A DNA stretch of 64,000 nucleotides, from contig CALZJG010000081.1 of assembly GCA_945787555.1 (NCBI GenBank), forward strand, positions 1 to 64,000, read 5' to 3'. The translations under genes were made by a program, and so were the position numbers. This DNA is from an uncultured Chromatiaceae bacterium (lineage in GTDB: Bacteria; Pseudomonadota; Gammaproteobacteria; DRLM01). Within the stretch, counting starts at the first letter, position 1. Each line of letters starts with the position of its first letter. Below the pieces are notes generated by a model. The model was given only the letters and a program-made list of their open reading frames with translations. It was not told where the DNA came from and searched no databases. Below, one piece after another: positions 34,786 through 44,402 of the stretch.

Positions 34786-35715
34786 ATGCGGGTCCTAGCA
34801 ACGTACATCATGCGCGGCCGTCGCCAGGCCATACTGGTGGCGGCGGTGAGCGCCATCTTATCGTTGATATTGCCGCCCTTCGGTTATCTCAGCGCCGCCG
34901 TGGTGGCCTTGGTCACGTTACGCCGAGGTGCCTACGAAGGCTTGCTGATCGGGTTGGGAGCGGCGTTGCCGGTGGCGGCGTTCGCCATTTTTACCCCCTA
35001 CGGTGCCGCAGTGGTATTGCCGTCGATGGCGGTGGTGTGGGTGCTGGTCGGTTTACTGGCGTGGGTATTGCGTCGCACCGTCTCGCTTTCCACCACGTTT
35101 GGTGTTGCGTTGATGTTGGCGGTAGGCGGCGTGCTGGTGGTGTTCGGTGCAGTGGGCGATCCCATCGCCGCATGGAAAGAGTTGTTGCAGCAGTGGGTGA
35201 CGGCGGTTGAAAACGGCCAACCCGCCGGTCAGGTGGACGTGGATCAAGTCCTCGGCCAAATCGCCAGCTACGCCACCGGCTATCTGGCGGCGATGGTGGC
35301 CTTGGGCTTGCTGCTTAGTCTGCTCTTGGCGCGCTGGTGGCAGGCCATGCTGTACAATCCCGGCGGTTTTCGCCAGGAGTATCACGCCTTGCGGCTCGGG
35401 CGCGGCGCGGCGCTGGCGAGCGTAGTGGTGTTTGCGGTGGCGATCCTCACCGAAGGCGAGCTGGCATTGTTGGCCGCCAATATCACCATCGTGCTGGTGA
35501 CGGTATTGATGCTATACGGCTTGAGCCTGGTGCATGGCATAGTCGCACTAAAAGAAGCGCGCGGAGCCTGGTTGATCGCGCTGTATGTGGCGGGGTTGAT
35601 CTTACTTCCGCAAATGGCGTTAAGTTTGGCGACCGCGGCGATATTTGACAGTTGGATCGATTTTCGCGCTCGCCTGGCGAAGCACGGTAACGATGGTCCC
35701 GACGCATCCGCTTGA
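34786..35715 (+). CDS. DUF2232-type polytopic membrane protein
   Basis: 309 residues with about eight hydrophobic helices (for example AILVAAVSAILSLILPPFGY, AALPVAAFAIFTPYGAAVVL, LAAMVALGLLLSLLLARWW, AANITIVLVTVLMLYGLSLV). The RWWQAMLYNPGGFRQEYHAL loop between helices is a family signature. Members lie between rpsR and rplI in many non-enteric gammaproteobacteria; function is unknown, though related YybS-type proteins resemble the membrane components of ECF-type transport. No ribosome-binding site is obvious before the ATG. Confidence 0.85.
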   Translation: MRVLATYIMRGRRQAILVAAVSAILSLILPPFGYLSAAVVALVTLRRGAYEGLLIGLGAALPVAAFAIFTPYGAAVVLPSMAVVWVLVGLLAWVLRRTVSLSTTFGVALMLAVGGVLVVFGAVGDPIAAWKELLQQWVTAVENGQPAGQVDVDQVLGQIASYATGYLAAMVALGLLLSLLLARWWQAMLYNPGGFRQEYHALRLGRGAALASVVVFAVAILTEGELALLAANITIVLVTVLMLYGLSLVHGIVALKEARGAWLIALYVAGLILLPQMALSLATAAIFDSWIDFRARLAKHGNDGPDASA

Positions 35716-35770
35716 TGGTTCGGGAAATTAGCTACAAACAATAGTACATAGACTAACGAGGTAGGCCAAA

Positions 35771-36220
35771 ATGGATGTCATTTTGCTAGAGAAGGTCCAG
35801 AACCTGGGTAAATTGGGTCAGCGCGTCGCAGTGCGCAACGGTTACGCTCGCAATTACCTGATCCCCAACGGTAAGGCCGTGATGGCCACGACGGAAAATC
35901 TGGCCGCTTTTGAAACGCGTCGCCAGGAATTGGAGAAGGTCGAAGCCGAGCACTTGGCCAAAGCGCAAGCGCGTCGCGATCAACTCACCGGTCAAGTCAT
36001 TACCATCACCGCCAAGGTGGGTGAAGAAGGCAAGTTGTTCGGCTCGGTCGGCACCGCTGATATCGCCGATGCCGCTGCCGTCGCCGGCATCGCGCTGGAG
36101 CGTCACGAACTGCGCTTGCCCGAAGGCTCGTTCCGCCAGATCGGCGAGTACCAAGTGGAAGTGCATCTGCATCCTGACGTCGATGCCGCTATAGCGGTGC
36201 ACATCGTCGGCGAGGAGTAA
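35771..36220 (+). CDS. rplI: 50S ribosomal protein L9
   Basis: 149 residues. [37 protein letters not shown] (the N-terminal rRNA-binding domain), a long central helix ([20 protein letters not shown]), and a C-terminal domain with [11 protein letters not shown] and [21 protein letters not shown]9 binds 23S rRNA near the L1 stalk and helps maintain reading frame. Last gene of the S6 operon; a clear terminator follows 16 bp after its stop. Confidence 0.97.
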   Translation: MDVILLEKVQNLGKLGQRVAVRNGYARNYLIPNGKAVMATTENLAAFETRRQELEKVEAEHLAKAQARRDQLTGQVITITAKVGEEGKLFGSVGTADIADAAAVAGIALERHELRLPEGSFRQIGEYQVEVHLHPDVDAAIAVHIVGEE

Positions 36221-36236
36221 GCGCCCTGTCGTCTTG

Positions 36237-36272
36237 ACGCCGGACACGGACTGCCCCCGTGGCCGGCGTTTT
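36237..36272 (+). terminator. Rho-independent terminator after rplI
   Basis: ACGCCGG (36237-36243) pairs with CCGGCGT (36263-36269); after one mismatch, CACGG pairs with CCGTG inside. Four T residues follow, the first shared with the stem. Confidence 0.85.
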
Positions 36273-36280
36273 CGTTGCAG

Positions 36281-36339
36281 CGGTTTATTTGTGTTAATTC
36301 ACTCACTGCTTCAGCAAACTGTGCTTAAGCAGTAAACCG
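36281..36339 (+). repeat. Nested inverted repeats upstream of dnaB
   Basis: CGGTTTA (36281-36287) pairs with TAAACCG (36333-36339), and inside it CTGCTT (36306-36311) pairs with AAGCAG (36327-36332). A further repeat GTAAA/TTTAC follows at about 36340-36354 and could compete. The element lies between the rplI terminator and the dnaB promoter and is not explained by either. Confidence 0.45.
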
Positions 36340-36395
36340 GTAAACGAATTTACGGTGGGAATTTTCGTGCCACTTGGCGCGTCTTGATCTGGGCG

Positions 36396-36424
36396 TTGAC
36401 GCATCGCGGGAGCTTGCGTAACGT
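36396..36424 (+). promoter_or_regulatory. Candidate promoter of dnaB-alr
   Basis: TTGACG, 17 nt spacer, TAACGT, about 80 bp before the dnaB start codon. Confidence 0.5.
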
Positions 36425-36504
36425 GATCTTCCTTCGCAGGGGAGTGGGGCGCGCTTGATGCGCGGTCCCCGGCGATCATGACAACAATCATCACTTGAAA
36501 CTTC

Positions 36505-37902
36505 ATGCAGGAATTAGCTGAACCCAGCAAACTCTACGAGGCGGCCACCGCCGCGCTCAAAGTCCCGCCACATTCCGTGGATGCGGAACAGGCGCTGCTG
36601 GGCGGCTTAATGCTGGACAATAGCACCTGGGACCAAGTGGCTGATTTGGTGAGCGACGAGGATTTCTATCGTCGTGAGCATCGCGTCATCTTCGCTGCCA
36701 TTGCCGATCTCGCGGCGCATGACACGCCCTTCGATGTAGTCACCTTGTCGGAAAAACTGGAAACACGCGGCGAACTCAAGGACGCGGGCGATATCGCCTA
36801 TCTTGGCACCTTGGCGCGCAACACCCCCTCGGCCGCCAACATCAAAGCCTATGCCGCCATCATTCGCGATCATGCCGTGGCGCGGCAATTGATCCGCGTC
36901 GGTACCGAGGTCAGCGATTGCGCCTTCAACCGTGAAGGCCGCAGCACGGCGGAATTGCTCGATTTCGTCGAGCAGCGCGTGTTCGAAATCGCCGAGCGCG
37001 GTTCGCGTGGACGGCGCGGTTTCGCCGCCATGAAGGATTTGCTGGTCAAGGTGGTGGACCGCATTGATACCTTGTTCCAGCAAGACAATCCCATCACCGG
37101 CGTCGCCACCGGGTTCAGCGATTTCGACGAAATGACATCCGGCATGCAGCCCGCGGACCTGATCATTGTGGCGGGGCGTCCCTCCATGGGTAAGACCTCC
37201 TTCGCCATCAATATCGCCGAGAACGCCGCCATTAAGGACAAGCGACCGGTGGCGGTATTCAGCATGGAAATGCCGGGCGAACAATTAGCCATGCGCATGA
37301 TGTCGTCGCTGGGCCGCATCGACCAACACCGCTTGCGCACCGGCAAACTCGACGACGATGATTGGCCGCGTCTTACCTCGGCGGTGGGCATGCTGGCCGA
37401 GACGCAGATATTCATTGATGACACACCGGCGCTCACGCCCACTGAATTGCGCGCCCGGGCGCGCCGACTCAAGCGCGAACATGATCTGGGGATGATCGTC
37501 ATCGACTACTTGCAGCTCATGCAAGTGCCGGGCAACAAGGAGAACCGCGCCACCGAAATCTCGGAAATATCCCGCTCACTGAAAGCGCTTGCCAAGGAGC
37601 TGCATGTGCCGGTCATCGCGCTGTCACAGCTCAACCGCAGTTTGGAACAACGCCCCAACAAGCGCCCGGTGATGTCCGATCTGCGTGAATCCGGCGCCAT
37701 CGAACAAGACGCCGACGTGATCGTGTTCATCTATCGTGACGAAGTCTACAACCAGGAAAGTCCTGACAAGGGCACGGCGGAAATCATCATCGGCAAGCAA
37801 CGTAACGGCCCCATCGGTACCGTGCGCCTCACCTTCCTGGGGCAATACACCCGCTTCGAAAATTACGCTCACGATGCCTACACCGACGAGGGCTACGCGT
37901 GA
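36505..37902 (+). CDS. dnaB: Replicative DNA helicase DnaB
   Basis: 465 residues, normal length. The N-terminal domain (VPPHSVDAEQALLGGLMLDN) collects primase; the RecA-like C-terminal domain has Walker A GRPSMGKT (224-231), Walker B MIVIDYLQLM, and the DnaB signature ISRSLKALAKELHVPVIALS with QLNRSLEQRPNKRP and DLRESGAIEQDADV. No intein insertion is present at the usual sites. The stop overlaps the GTG of alr by 4 bp. Confidence 0.97.
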   Translation: MQELAEPSKLYEAATAALKVPPHSVDAEQALLGGLMLDNSTWDQVADLVSDEDFYRREHRVIFAAIADLAAHDTPFDVVTLSEKLETRGELKDAGDIAYLGTLARNTPSAANIKAYAAIIRDHAVARQLIRVGTEVSDCAFNREGRSTAELLDFVEQRVFEIAERGSRGRRGFAAMKDLLVKVVDRIDTLFQQDNPITGVATGFSDFDEMTSGMQPADLIIVAGRPSMGKTSFAINIAENAAIKDKRPVAVFSMEMPGEQLAMRMMSSLGRIDQHRLRTGKLDDDDWPRLTSAVGMLAETQIFIDDTPALTPTELRARARRLKREHDLGMIVIDYLQLMQVPGNKENRATEISEISRSLKALAKELHVPVIALSQLNRSLEQRPNKRPVMSDLRESGAIEQDADVIVFIYRDEVYNQESPDKGTAEIIIGKQRNGPIGTVRLTFLGQYTRFENYAHDAYTDEGYA

Positions 37903-38975
37903 CCCGACCCGTCGAGGCGCGCATCCATATGCGCGCATTGGCACATAATCTAGCCCGCGTCCGCGCAGTGGCGCCGCACAGCCGCGTGATGGCGGTTATC
38001 AAGGCCGATGGTTACGGTCACGGTATCAGGAACGTCGCGCGGGCTTTGGACCCCGATGCCTACGGTGTGGCGTGCCTGGAAGAAGCCTTGTGCCTGCGCG
38101 AGGCGGGCATCGCGCAGCCTATTGTGTTGCTCGAGGGTTTTTTCGCCGCCGCCGAATTGCCGCTGATCGCCCAGCATGATCTCGACGTGGTTATCCACCA
38201 CCTCCAGCAAGTGGAAACACTGGAGCGGGTCACGCTGAGTGCGCCGCTCAAGGTGTGGTTGAAAATCGACACCGGTATGCATCGCCTGGGCGTTCGTCCT
38301 GAGGCAGTGAATGGCATGGTTGAACGACTCAATGCCTGTCGCAATGTTCAGCCCCCCATCGCGTATATGACTCACTTCGCCCGCGCCGACGCGCGCGACG
38401 AGGCGACCACGGCGTCGCAATGGGCGCTGTTCACACAGACATTGAATTCGTTGCCGGGGCCGCGTTCCGCCGCCAACTCGGGTGGCCTCCTCGGTTGGCC
38501 CGAGACGCACGCCGATTGGGTGCGCCCCGGCATCATGTTGTACGGCGCCTCGCCCTACGCTGACCTAGATGGCTCGGATGTGCGGCTGGAGCCCGCCATG
38601 ACCCTGTGCTCCCGCCTCATCGCCGTCAGTGCCCTGCGGCGTGGTGACGCCGTGGGCTACGGTGGCACTTGGATCTGCCCCGAAGATATGCCGGTGGGGG
38701 TGGTTGCGATCGGCTATGGCGATGGTTATCCACGTCACGCGCCAGCCGGCACACCTGTATTGGTCAACGGTCAACGCGTATCGCTCATCGGCCGCGTTTC
38801 CATGGACATGATCACGGTGGATTTGCGCACGCTAGCGCAAGCTCAAGTGGGTGATTCGGTCGTGCTATGGGGCGAGGGTCTGCCGGTCGAAGAAATCGCC
38901 CGCCACGCCGAAACCATCGCCTACGAATTGCTGTGCAAGATCACACCGCGGGTGCCGCGGGTGATGCTCACTTAG
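37899..38975 (+). CDS. alr: Alanine racemase
   Basis: 358 residues beginning at GTG inside the dnaB stop (GTGA). It interconverts L- and D-alanine for peptidoglycan. The PLP lysine is Lys35 in VMAVIKADGYGHG; later motifs include KIDTGMHRLG, AANSGG and LYGASPY, and the C-terminal barrel has VGYGGTW with the opposite-face catalytic Tyr, VVAIGYGDGYPR, and GRVSMDMITVD. The dnaB-alr pair is classic. Its last 8 bases overlap the end of the convergent TetR gene. Confidence 0.96.
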   Translation: MTRPVEARIHMRALAHNLARVRAVAPHSRVMAVIKADGYGHGIRNVARALDPDAYGVACLEEALCLREAGIAQPIVLLEGFFAAAELPLIAQHDLDVVIHHLQQVETLERVTLSAPLKVWLKIDTGMHRLGVRPEAVNGMVERLNACRNVQPPIAYMTHFARADARDEATTASQWALFTQTLNSLPGPRSAANSGGLLGWPETHADWVRPGIMLYGASPYADLDGSDVRLEPAMTLCSRLIAVSALRRGDAVGYGGTWICPEDMPVGVVAIGYGDGYPRHAPAGTPVLVNGQRVSLIGRVSMDMITVDLRTLAQAQVGDSVVLWGEGLPVEEIARHAETIAYELLCKITPRVPRVMLT

Positions 38976-39654
38976 TTTGTCGACTTACGCATTCGGCAGT
39001 CTTGCCCGTCTGCGCCTTCTTTGCGCTATGTAGTGGCGCGGCACGTCGTAGTCCTTCGACATAAAGATCCACGAAGTATTCGGCGTTCTTATCCAGGGCG
39101 AAGTAGCCCGGTTCTAGTAGCCAGTTATAGACCAGACCGTCGATGAAGCTGAACAATCCTACGGTCGCATACTTGGGGTCGATGTGGTCGGGGAGTTGGC
39201 CGGCGTCGATGGCGGCCCGGAAAACCTCCATGACACTCTTGGCGCAGTCGTCACGTCCTTCTAGATGGCGTTGTTTGACGGGTAACACATCGTCTACATA
39301 CTCGCATTTGTGAAAGAGGATATTAAACACCGAGCGAGTGTGCGTGTCGCGCACGGCTAGGCGCAGCACATGGATGGCGCGGTAACGGATTTGTCCGAGC
39401 GGGTCATTGGGTACGTTGGCCGCTGCACAGCTGCGCATTTCATCCAAGGGCAGCATGACGCGTTCCATCAGCGCGCCGATGAGATGCAGCTTGTTCTTGA
39501 AGTGGTGATAGATCGCTCCACGGGTGACCCCGGCGGCGCCAGCGATTTCATTCAAGGTGGTGCTGGTGACACCTTTCTCACTGAATAATTGCTCGGCCGC
39601 GTCGAGTAATTGCGAACGGGTTTCCAGGGCGTCTTCTTTACTGCGTCTGACCAA
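38968..39654 (-). CDS. AcrR-like TetR-family repressor of the RND efflux operon
   Basis: 228 residues starting at TTG (39654), with TAGGAG well placed 6 nt upstream. It is close to E. coli AcrR in layout: RRSKEDALETRSQLLDAAEQ, then the helix-turn-helix LNEIAGAAGVTRGAIYHHFK, and FNILFHKCEYVDDV in the ligand-binding domain, where AcrR has LFHKCEF. It is the last gene of the efflux operon instead of being divergent. It probably represses the operon by binding the site at 45643-45666 until released by drugs or bile-type ligands. No second operator was seen next to it. Confidence 0.9.
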   Translation of the reverse strand: MVRRSKEDALETRSQLLDAAEQLFSEKGVTSTTLNEIAGAAGVTRGAIYHHFKNKLHLIGALMERVMLPLDEMRSCAAANVPNDPLGQIRYRAIHVLRLAVRDTHTRSVFNILFHKCEYVDDVLPVKQRHLEGRDDCAKSVMEVFRAAIDAGQLPDHIDPKYATVGLFSFIDGLVYNWLLEPGYFALDKNAEYFVDLYVEGLRRAAPLHSAKKAQTGKTAECVSRQTK

Positions 39655-39676
39655 GGTTGACTCCTAGCGGCGTTAG

Positions 39677-39694
39677 CGCGGCGTTAGCGCCGCG
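39677..39694 (-). repeat. Short GC-rich hairpin between the efflux outer-membrane gene and the tetR gene
   Basis: A 7-bp perfect stem (CGCGGCG/CGCCGCG) with a 4-nt loop, next to a second copy of GGCGTTAGCGC. No T run follows, so it is not a standard terminator; it may reduce tetR translation or protect mRNA ends. Confidence 0.4.
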
Positions 39695-39731
39695 ATAGCG
39701 ACTTCTCTATTTATGGGTGGCGGCGTTCAAA

Positions 39732-41219
39732 TCAACGTTGCGCCACCGGCGCACTCATACCCGGCGCCCAGCCACCGCCCAGCGCCTTCATCAAATCCAC
39801 GCTGTAAATCAGTTGTAGTAAGCGATGTTGTACCAGCTCCAGTTCGGCCGTATTTACGCTGCGCTGGGCGTCGAGCACCTCAAGATAGGCGGCATAGCCG
39901 GCTTCGTAACGCCGCCGTGATAGACGCAGTGCATGGCGCGCCGCATCCACTTTGATTTGGGTATCGGCGCTCGAGGCGTTGGTGTAGCGCACGTTGTTCA
40001 GGGCATCGGCCACTTCACGAAAGGCGGCCTCGACGGTTCGTTGATAGTTTGCCAAGGACTGCCGTTGGCGCGCTTCGGCTTGGCGGGTGCGGGCCGCGGA
40101 TTTGCCGCCGTCAAGGATGGGTAGCGACACAGAGGGGCCGATTGACCAGATGCGCGCACCGTCTTTGAACAGATCATTGAAGGCCTCACTTTGAGCGCCA
40201 AACAGACCGGTAAGCGTGAAGGTGGGAAATTGATCGGCCTTGGCCATCCCGATGCGGGCGTTGGCGGCGATCAGGTTTTGTTCCGCCTCTCTTACGTCAG
40301 GGCGGCGTTCGAGCAAGGTAGAAGGCAGGCCGGGGGGTGGCAAGGTCGGCCTCGGTAAACTCATCACGTTGCCGGGGCCGATGCGCAAATCGAGATTGCC
40401 GGTGAGGCTACCCAATTGATGTTCGATCAAGGCGCGTTGACGTTCCAGTTCGAGCCCTTGTAGCGCGGCATCGGCGCGCGCCCCTTCGGCTTGATGAACC
40501 TCGAGGTCGCCGGCCAATCCGCCCCGGGCGCGGCTTTTCACCACCGCCAAGGCTTCCTCGCGCGTAGCCAATGTTTGCCGACTCACCGCGATTTGCGCGT
40601 CGAGTGCGCGCAGGTTGAAGTAGGCTTGGGTCGTGGTGCCGGCCAAGGTCAGTGCGGTGACGTCCTGGGCGTAATGGCTCGCTATGAGTTCGGCCGCCGC
40701 CGCTTGTTTGGCGCGCTGCAGTTTGCCCCAGAAATCCACTTCGAAGGTGGTGGATAGGGCGAGGCGATGGGAATTGGATATTGCGGGCGCCCCGGCTTGC
40801 AAAGGTTGTCCGGTGAGTGTGCTGGTACGCGAGCGGGTGACGGAGCCCTCCAGGCCGATTTCCGGTAACAGATTGGCGCCGGTTTCGGTCAGTATGGCGG
40901 CGGCTTCATCGATGCGCGCGATGGCTAGGCGGATGTCGGTATTGTGCATCAGGGCGGCTGTGACCAAGTCATCGAGCATGGGGTCGCCGTACAGGGTCCA
41001 CCACTTAGCAGCGAGAGGGGTAGCGGATTCAGCCTGCGTCGCTGGGGCAAAACTGCTCGGAAGATCCAGCGCCGGTCGCTGGTAATGGGGCCCGACCGCG
41101 CAACCCGTCAGCAGGGCTGATAAGAGCAAGACGGGATGAAAAGGGGAAGGCCGGGCTCGCAGCGGCTTGTGCTTGTCCGGTACTGAGCGGCGACTGCGCG
41201 TTGCCATGCGGGGCGTCAT
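39732..41219 (-). CDS. RND efflux outer-membrane factor lipoprotein (NodT/OprM-type)
   Basis: 495 residues. A signal peptide ending in the lipobox LLTGC (Cys40, or Cys36 if translation starts at the Met five codons in) is followed by the GPHYQRPALDLP start of mature NodT-family proteins. The two repeats typical of TolC-like channels are visible, each with long helices (IDEAAAILTETGANLLPEIG, LLERRPDVREAEQNLIAANA, RTVEAAFREVADALNNVRYT). ERRPDVREAEQNL is the family hallmark. Trimers form the outer-membrane exit duct for the pump encoded upstream. Its ATG overlaps the stop of the pump gene (ATGA). Confidence 0.94.
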   Translation of the reverse strand: MTPRMATRSRRSVPDKHKPLRARPSPFHPVLLLSALLTGCAVGPHYQRPALDLPSSFAPATQAESATPLAAKWWTLYGDPMLDDLVTAALMHNTDIRLAIARIDEAAAILTETGANLLPEIGLEGSVTRSRTSTLTGQPLQAGAPAISNSHRLALSTTFEVDFWGKLQRAKQAAAAELIASHYAQDVTALTLAGTTTQAYFNLRALDAQIAVSRQTLATREEALAVVKSRARGGLAGDLEVHQAEGARADAALQGLELERQRALIEHQLGSLTGNLDLRIGPGNVMSLPRPTLPPPGLPSTLLERRPDVREAEQNLIAANARIGMAKADQFPTFTLTGLFGAQSEAFNDLFKDGARIWSIGPSVSLPILDGGKSAARTRQAEARQRQSLANYQRTVEAAFREVADALNNVRYTNASSADTQIKVDAARHALRLSRRRYEAGYAAYLEVLDAQRSVNTAELELVQHRLLQLIYSVDLMKALGGGWAPGMSAPVAQR

Positions 41220-44200
41220 GGTTGGTCCTCCAAGGCGGGCCGCGGACTTTCCTCATGGTGATGAGAGGGTCGTGGCTTGCGCGCCAGCAGGGTGAAGAAC
41301 AGCGGAATGAATATGGGCGCAATGAAGGTGGCGATGATCATGCCGCCGAACACGCCGGAACCCATCGACTGGCGCGCCGCGGCGCCGGCGCCCGTGGCTG
41401 TGACCAAGGGCACCACGCCCATGACGAAGGCCAGCGAGGTCATGACGATCGGGCGGAAGCGCAGCCGCGCCGCCTCACGCGCCGCTTCGATGGCGCTCTT
41501 GCCTTGCTCCATGCCTTGCATGGCGAACTCGGCGATGAGGATGGCGTTCTTGGCCGCCAGCCCGATCAGCACCACCAAGCCGATTTGAAAATAAATGTCG
41601 TTCTCCATGCCGCGTAAGAACACGAAAGTCAGCGCGCCTAGCAATGCGAACGGCACCGCCAGCACCACCGCCAAGGGCACCCCCCAGCGTTCGTACAGCG
41701 CCGAGAGGATCAAATACACCATGATGAGTGCGAAGCCGAAGGCAAAGATCGACGCGCTGCCGGTGCGCTTTTCCTGGAACGCCTGACTGGTCCATTCCAT
41801 GTCATAACCGGGCGGCAGAGTTTGCTTGGCGATTTGCTCGACCGCTTGGATCGCTTCGCCCGAGCTGTAACCGGGTTGGGCGCTGCCGAAGATCTTGGCG
41901 GCGATGACGCCGTTGTAACGTTCGAGCTGCTCGGGCCCGATGACGCTGTCCACTCTGATGAGCGCCTTGAGCGGAATCATCGCGCCGCTGGTGGTCGAGC
42001 GGACGTAGAGTTTGCCTAGATCGGCGGGTTGATCCCGATAGGGTGCATCGGCCTGGACGGTGACGCGATAAGTGCGGCCGGCTTTGTTGAAGTCGTTGAC
42101 GTACAGCGAGCCCATTTGCGCCTGCAAGGCGGCGAACACTCCATTGACCGGTACGCCCAGCGACAAGGCTTTTTCACGATCGACCTCGACTAGCAACTGC
42201 GGCACCGTCGGTCGGTAGAAGGTGTTGAGGCCGGTCAGTATCGGATGCTGGCCGAGTGCGGCGATCAAATCACTGGTTACTTGCGATAGTCGTTGCGGGT
42301 CGGCATCGGTACGGCCACGCACGTACACTTCGAACCCGCCGGTGGACCCCAAGCCTTGGATGGCGGGCGGATTGAATGCAAAGGCGATACCGTCGGAGAG
42401 CATGAAACCTTTGCCGCTGACTTCCTCCACCAGTTGCTGGGCGGTTTGCTGGCGTTCGTGCCAGGGCTTCAAGGGCATGAAGATAGTCGCTGCGTTGCTC
42501 TTGTTGCCGCCGCCGATGAGATCCAGTCCGTCGACGATGAAGATGTTCTCGATGGCGGCATTGCCGCTCATCATGGCGCGCAATTGTTCCGTGGTGCGGC
42601 CGGTACGCTCCAGCGTGGCGCCGTCGGGCAGAATCACGGCGCTGATGATGTAACCTTGATCTTCCGGCGGTGCAAAGCTGCCGGGAATACGCATGAACAA
42701 TACGACAACCACGGCGAGGACCAGTGCGAAACCACCCAGCGCCACCACGCGCCAGTGTAAGGCGAAATCGACCGCGCCCAGGAACCGGCGGGTAATCCAG
42801 CCGAAAGTGCGGTTAAAGGGTTTGAACATCTTGCCCAGCAGCCCCTCGTCATGACGGCCGGGCTTGAGCAGCAAGGCGCACAGCGCCGGGGTGAGGGTGA
42901 GCGCCACGATGCCGGAAATGATCACCGCGATGGTGACCGTGACGGCGAATTGCCGATAGAGCTGACCGGCAATGCCGCCGAGAAAGGCTACGGGAATGAA
43001 TACCGCGCACAACACCAACACGATGCCGATGATCGCGCCTTGTACTTCACGCATCGCTTCCAAGGCTGCGGCGTAAGGTTTCATATTCTGTTCGCGTATC
43101 AGACGTTCAACGTTTTCCAGTACCACGATAGCGTCGTCGACGACGATGCCGATGGCCAGCACCATGGCGAATAAGGTCAACGTATTAATCGAGAAACCAA
43201 ACAACCACAGACCGGCGAAGGTGCCGATCAACGATACCGGCACCGCCAACATTGGGATCAATGTCGCGCGCCACGTTTGCAGGAACACGAATACCACCAG
43301 CAGCACGATTAGTGCGGCCTCGAGTATGGTTTGCACCACGCTCTTGATGGACGCTGCCACGAAGCGGGTGGTGTCGTAAGGGATGAGATAGTCGAGGTCT
43401 TCGGGAAAACGTTCCTGTTTCAATTCCGCCATCGTGGTTCTCACCGACTTGGCCACTTCCAAGGCGTTGGCGCCTGATTGCAAGAACACGGCGAGGGCGA
43501 TGGCGGGTTGGCCGTTGACACTATTGTTGACGTCATAGTTTTGGGCGCCAAGCTCGATCCGCGCAACGTCTTTGAGCCGCAATACGCCGTCGGCGCCACT
43601 CGAGCGCAAGATGATGTCGCCAAACTCCCCGGGCTGTAACATGCGGCCGCGGGCGGTGACGGTATACACCAGTTGTTGACCCGGCGGGGCCGGTTCGGCG
43701 CCGATCTTGCCGGCGGCGTATTGCGCGTTTTGGGCATTGATGGCGGCGCTGATGTCGCTGGTGGTAAGGCCGAACTGCGCCATGCGATCGGGATTGAGCC
43801 ACACGCGCATTGAATAATCGCGTGCTCCGAAGATGGAGACTTCCGCCGCACCGGGGATACGCTTCAGCTCATCGAGTACTTGCTGGGTAGCGTAGTTGGA
43901 GAGATAGAGCGTGTCATAAGTGCTGTTGGGTGAATTGAGCGCGACTACCAGCAAAATATTCTGCGACCGTTTGGCTACCGTCACACCGTTGCGGCGTACT
44001 TCGTCGGGCAAGCGCGGGGTGGCCAGCTGCACCTGATTGTTGACGTTGAATGTGGCCTTATCGACATCCGTCCCCACCTCAAAGGTGGCGGTGATGGTGG
44101 TACGTCCGTTCGAGGCCGAGCTCGAACTGTAATAGAGCATGTCTTCCACGCCGGCGAGTTGTTCTTCGATGGGTGCGGCGACGGTCTTGGCCAGCGTCTC

Positions 44201-44362
44201 GGCGGAGGCGCCCGGATAATCGGCGGTGATGGTGACCGTAGGCGGGGCGATCTCGGGATATTGCGCTACTGGCAGGATGCTGGCGGACACCAGGCCGGCC
44301 AACACGATGATGATGGCCAGCACACTGGCGAAGATAGGACGTTCGATGAAGAATCTGGACAT
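41216..44362 (-). CDS. AcrB-like RND multidrug efflux pump (HAE-1 family)
   Basis: 1048 residues from the ATG at 44362; the longer reading from 44491 adds 43 non-homologous residues overlapping the preceding gene. The start MSRFFIERPIFASVLAIIIV, the loop PVAQYPEIAPPTVTI, AIGIVVDDAIVVLENV in TM4 (proton-relay Asp409-Asp410), and GLAAKNAILIAEFA in TM10 (relay Lys) are all intact. Twelve membrane helices and two large periplasmic loops are present, of normal length. Proton-driven export of hydrophobic drugs through the lipoprotein adaptor and the NodT-type duct is expected. Confidence 0.96.
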   Translation of the reverse strand: MSRFFIERPIFASVLAIIIVLAGLVSASILPVAQYPEIAPPTVTITADYPGASAETLAKTVAAPIEEQLAGVEDMLYYSSSSASNGRTTITATFEVGTDVDKATFNVNNQVQLATPRLPDEVRRNGVTVAKRSQNILLVVALNSPNSTYDTLYLSNYATQQVLDELKRIPGAAEVSIFGARDYSMRVWLNPDRMAQFGLTTSDISAAINAQNAQYAAGKIGAEPAPPGQQLVYTVTARGRMLQPGEFGDIILRSSGADGVLRLKDVARIELGAQNYDVNNSVNGQPAIALAVFLQSGANALEVAKSVRTTMAELKQERFPEDLDYLIPYDTTRFVAASIKSVVQTILEAALIVLLVVFVFLQTWRATLIPMLAVPVSLIGTFAGLWLFGFSINTLTLFAMVLAIGIVVDDAIVVLENVERLIREQNMKPYAAALEAMREVQGAIIGIVLVLCAVFIPVAFLGGIAGQLYRQFAVTVTIAVIISGIVALTLTPALCALLLKPGRHDEGLLGKMFKPFNRTFGWITRRFLGAVDFALHWRVVALGGFALVLAVVVVLFMRIPGSFAPPEDQGYIISAVILPDGATLERTGRTTEQLRAMMSGNAAIENIFIVDGLDLIGGGNKSNAATIFMPLKPWHERQQTAQQLVEEVSGKGFMLSDGIAFAFNPPAIQGLGSTGGFEVYVRGRTDADPQRLSQVTSDLIAALGQHPILTGLNTFYRPTVPQLLVEVDREKALSLGVPVNGVFAALQAQMGSLYVNDFNKAGRTYRVTVQADAPYRDQPADLGKLYVRSTTSGAMIPLKALIRVDSVIGPEQLERYNGVIAAKIFGSAQPGYSSGEAIQAVEQIAKQTLPPGYDMEWTSQAFQEKRTGSASIFAFGFALIMVYLILSALYERWGVPLAVVLAVPFALLGALTFVFLRGMENDIYFQIGLVVLIGLAAKNAILIAEFAMQGMEQGKSAIEAAREAARLRFRPIVMTSLAFVMGVVPLVTATGAGAAARQSMGSGVFGGMIIATFIAPIFIPLFFTLLARKPRPSHHHEESPRPALEDQP

Positions 44363-44402
44363 GAGGGTGGCCTGCGTTGATTGCCGAGCCGGATGAGGCG
44401 GC

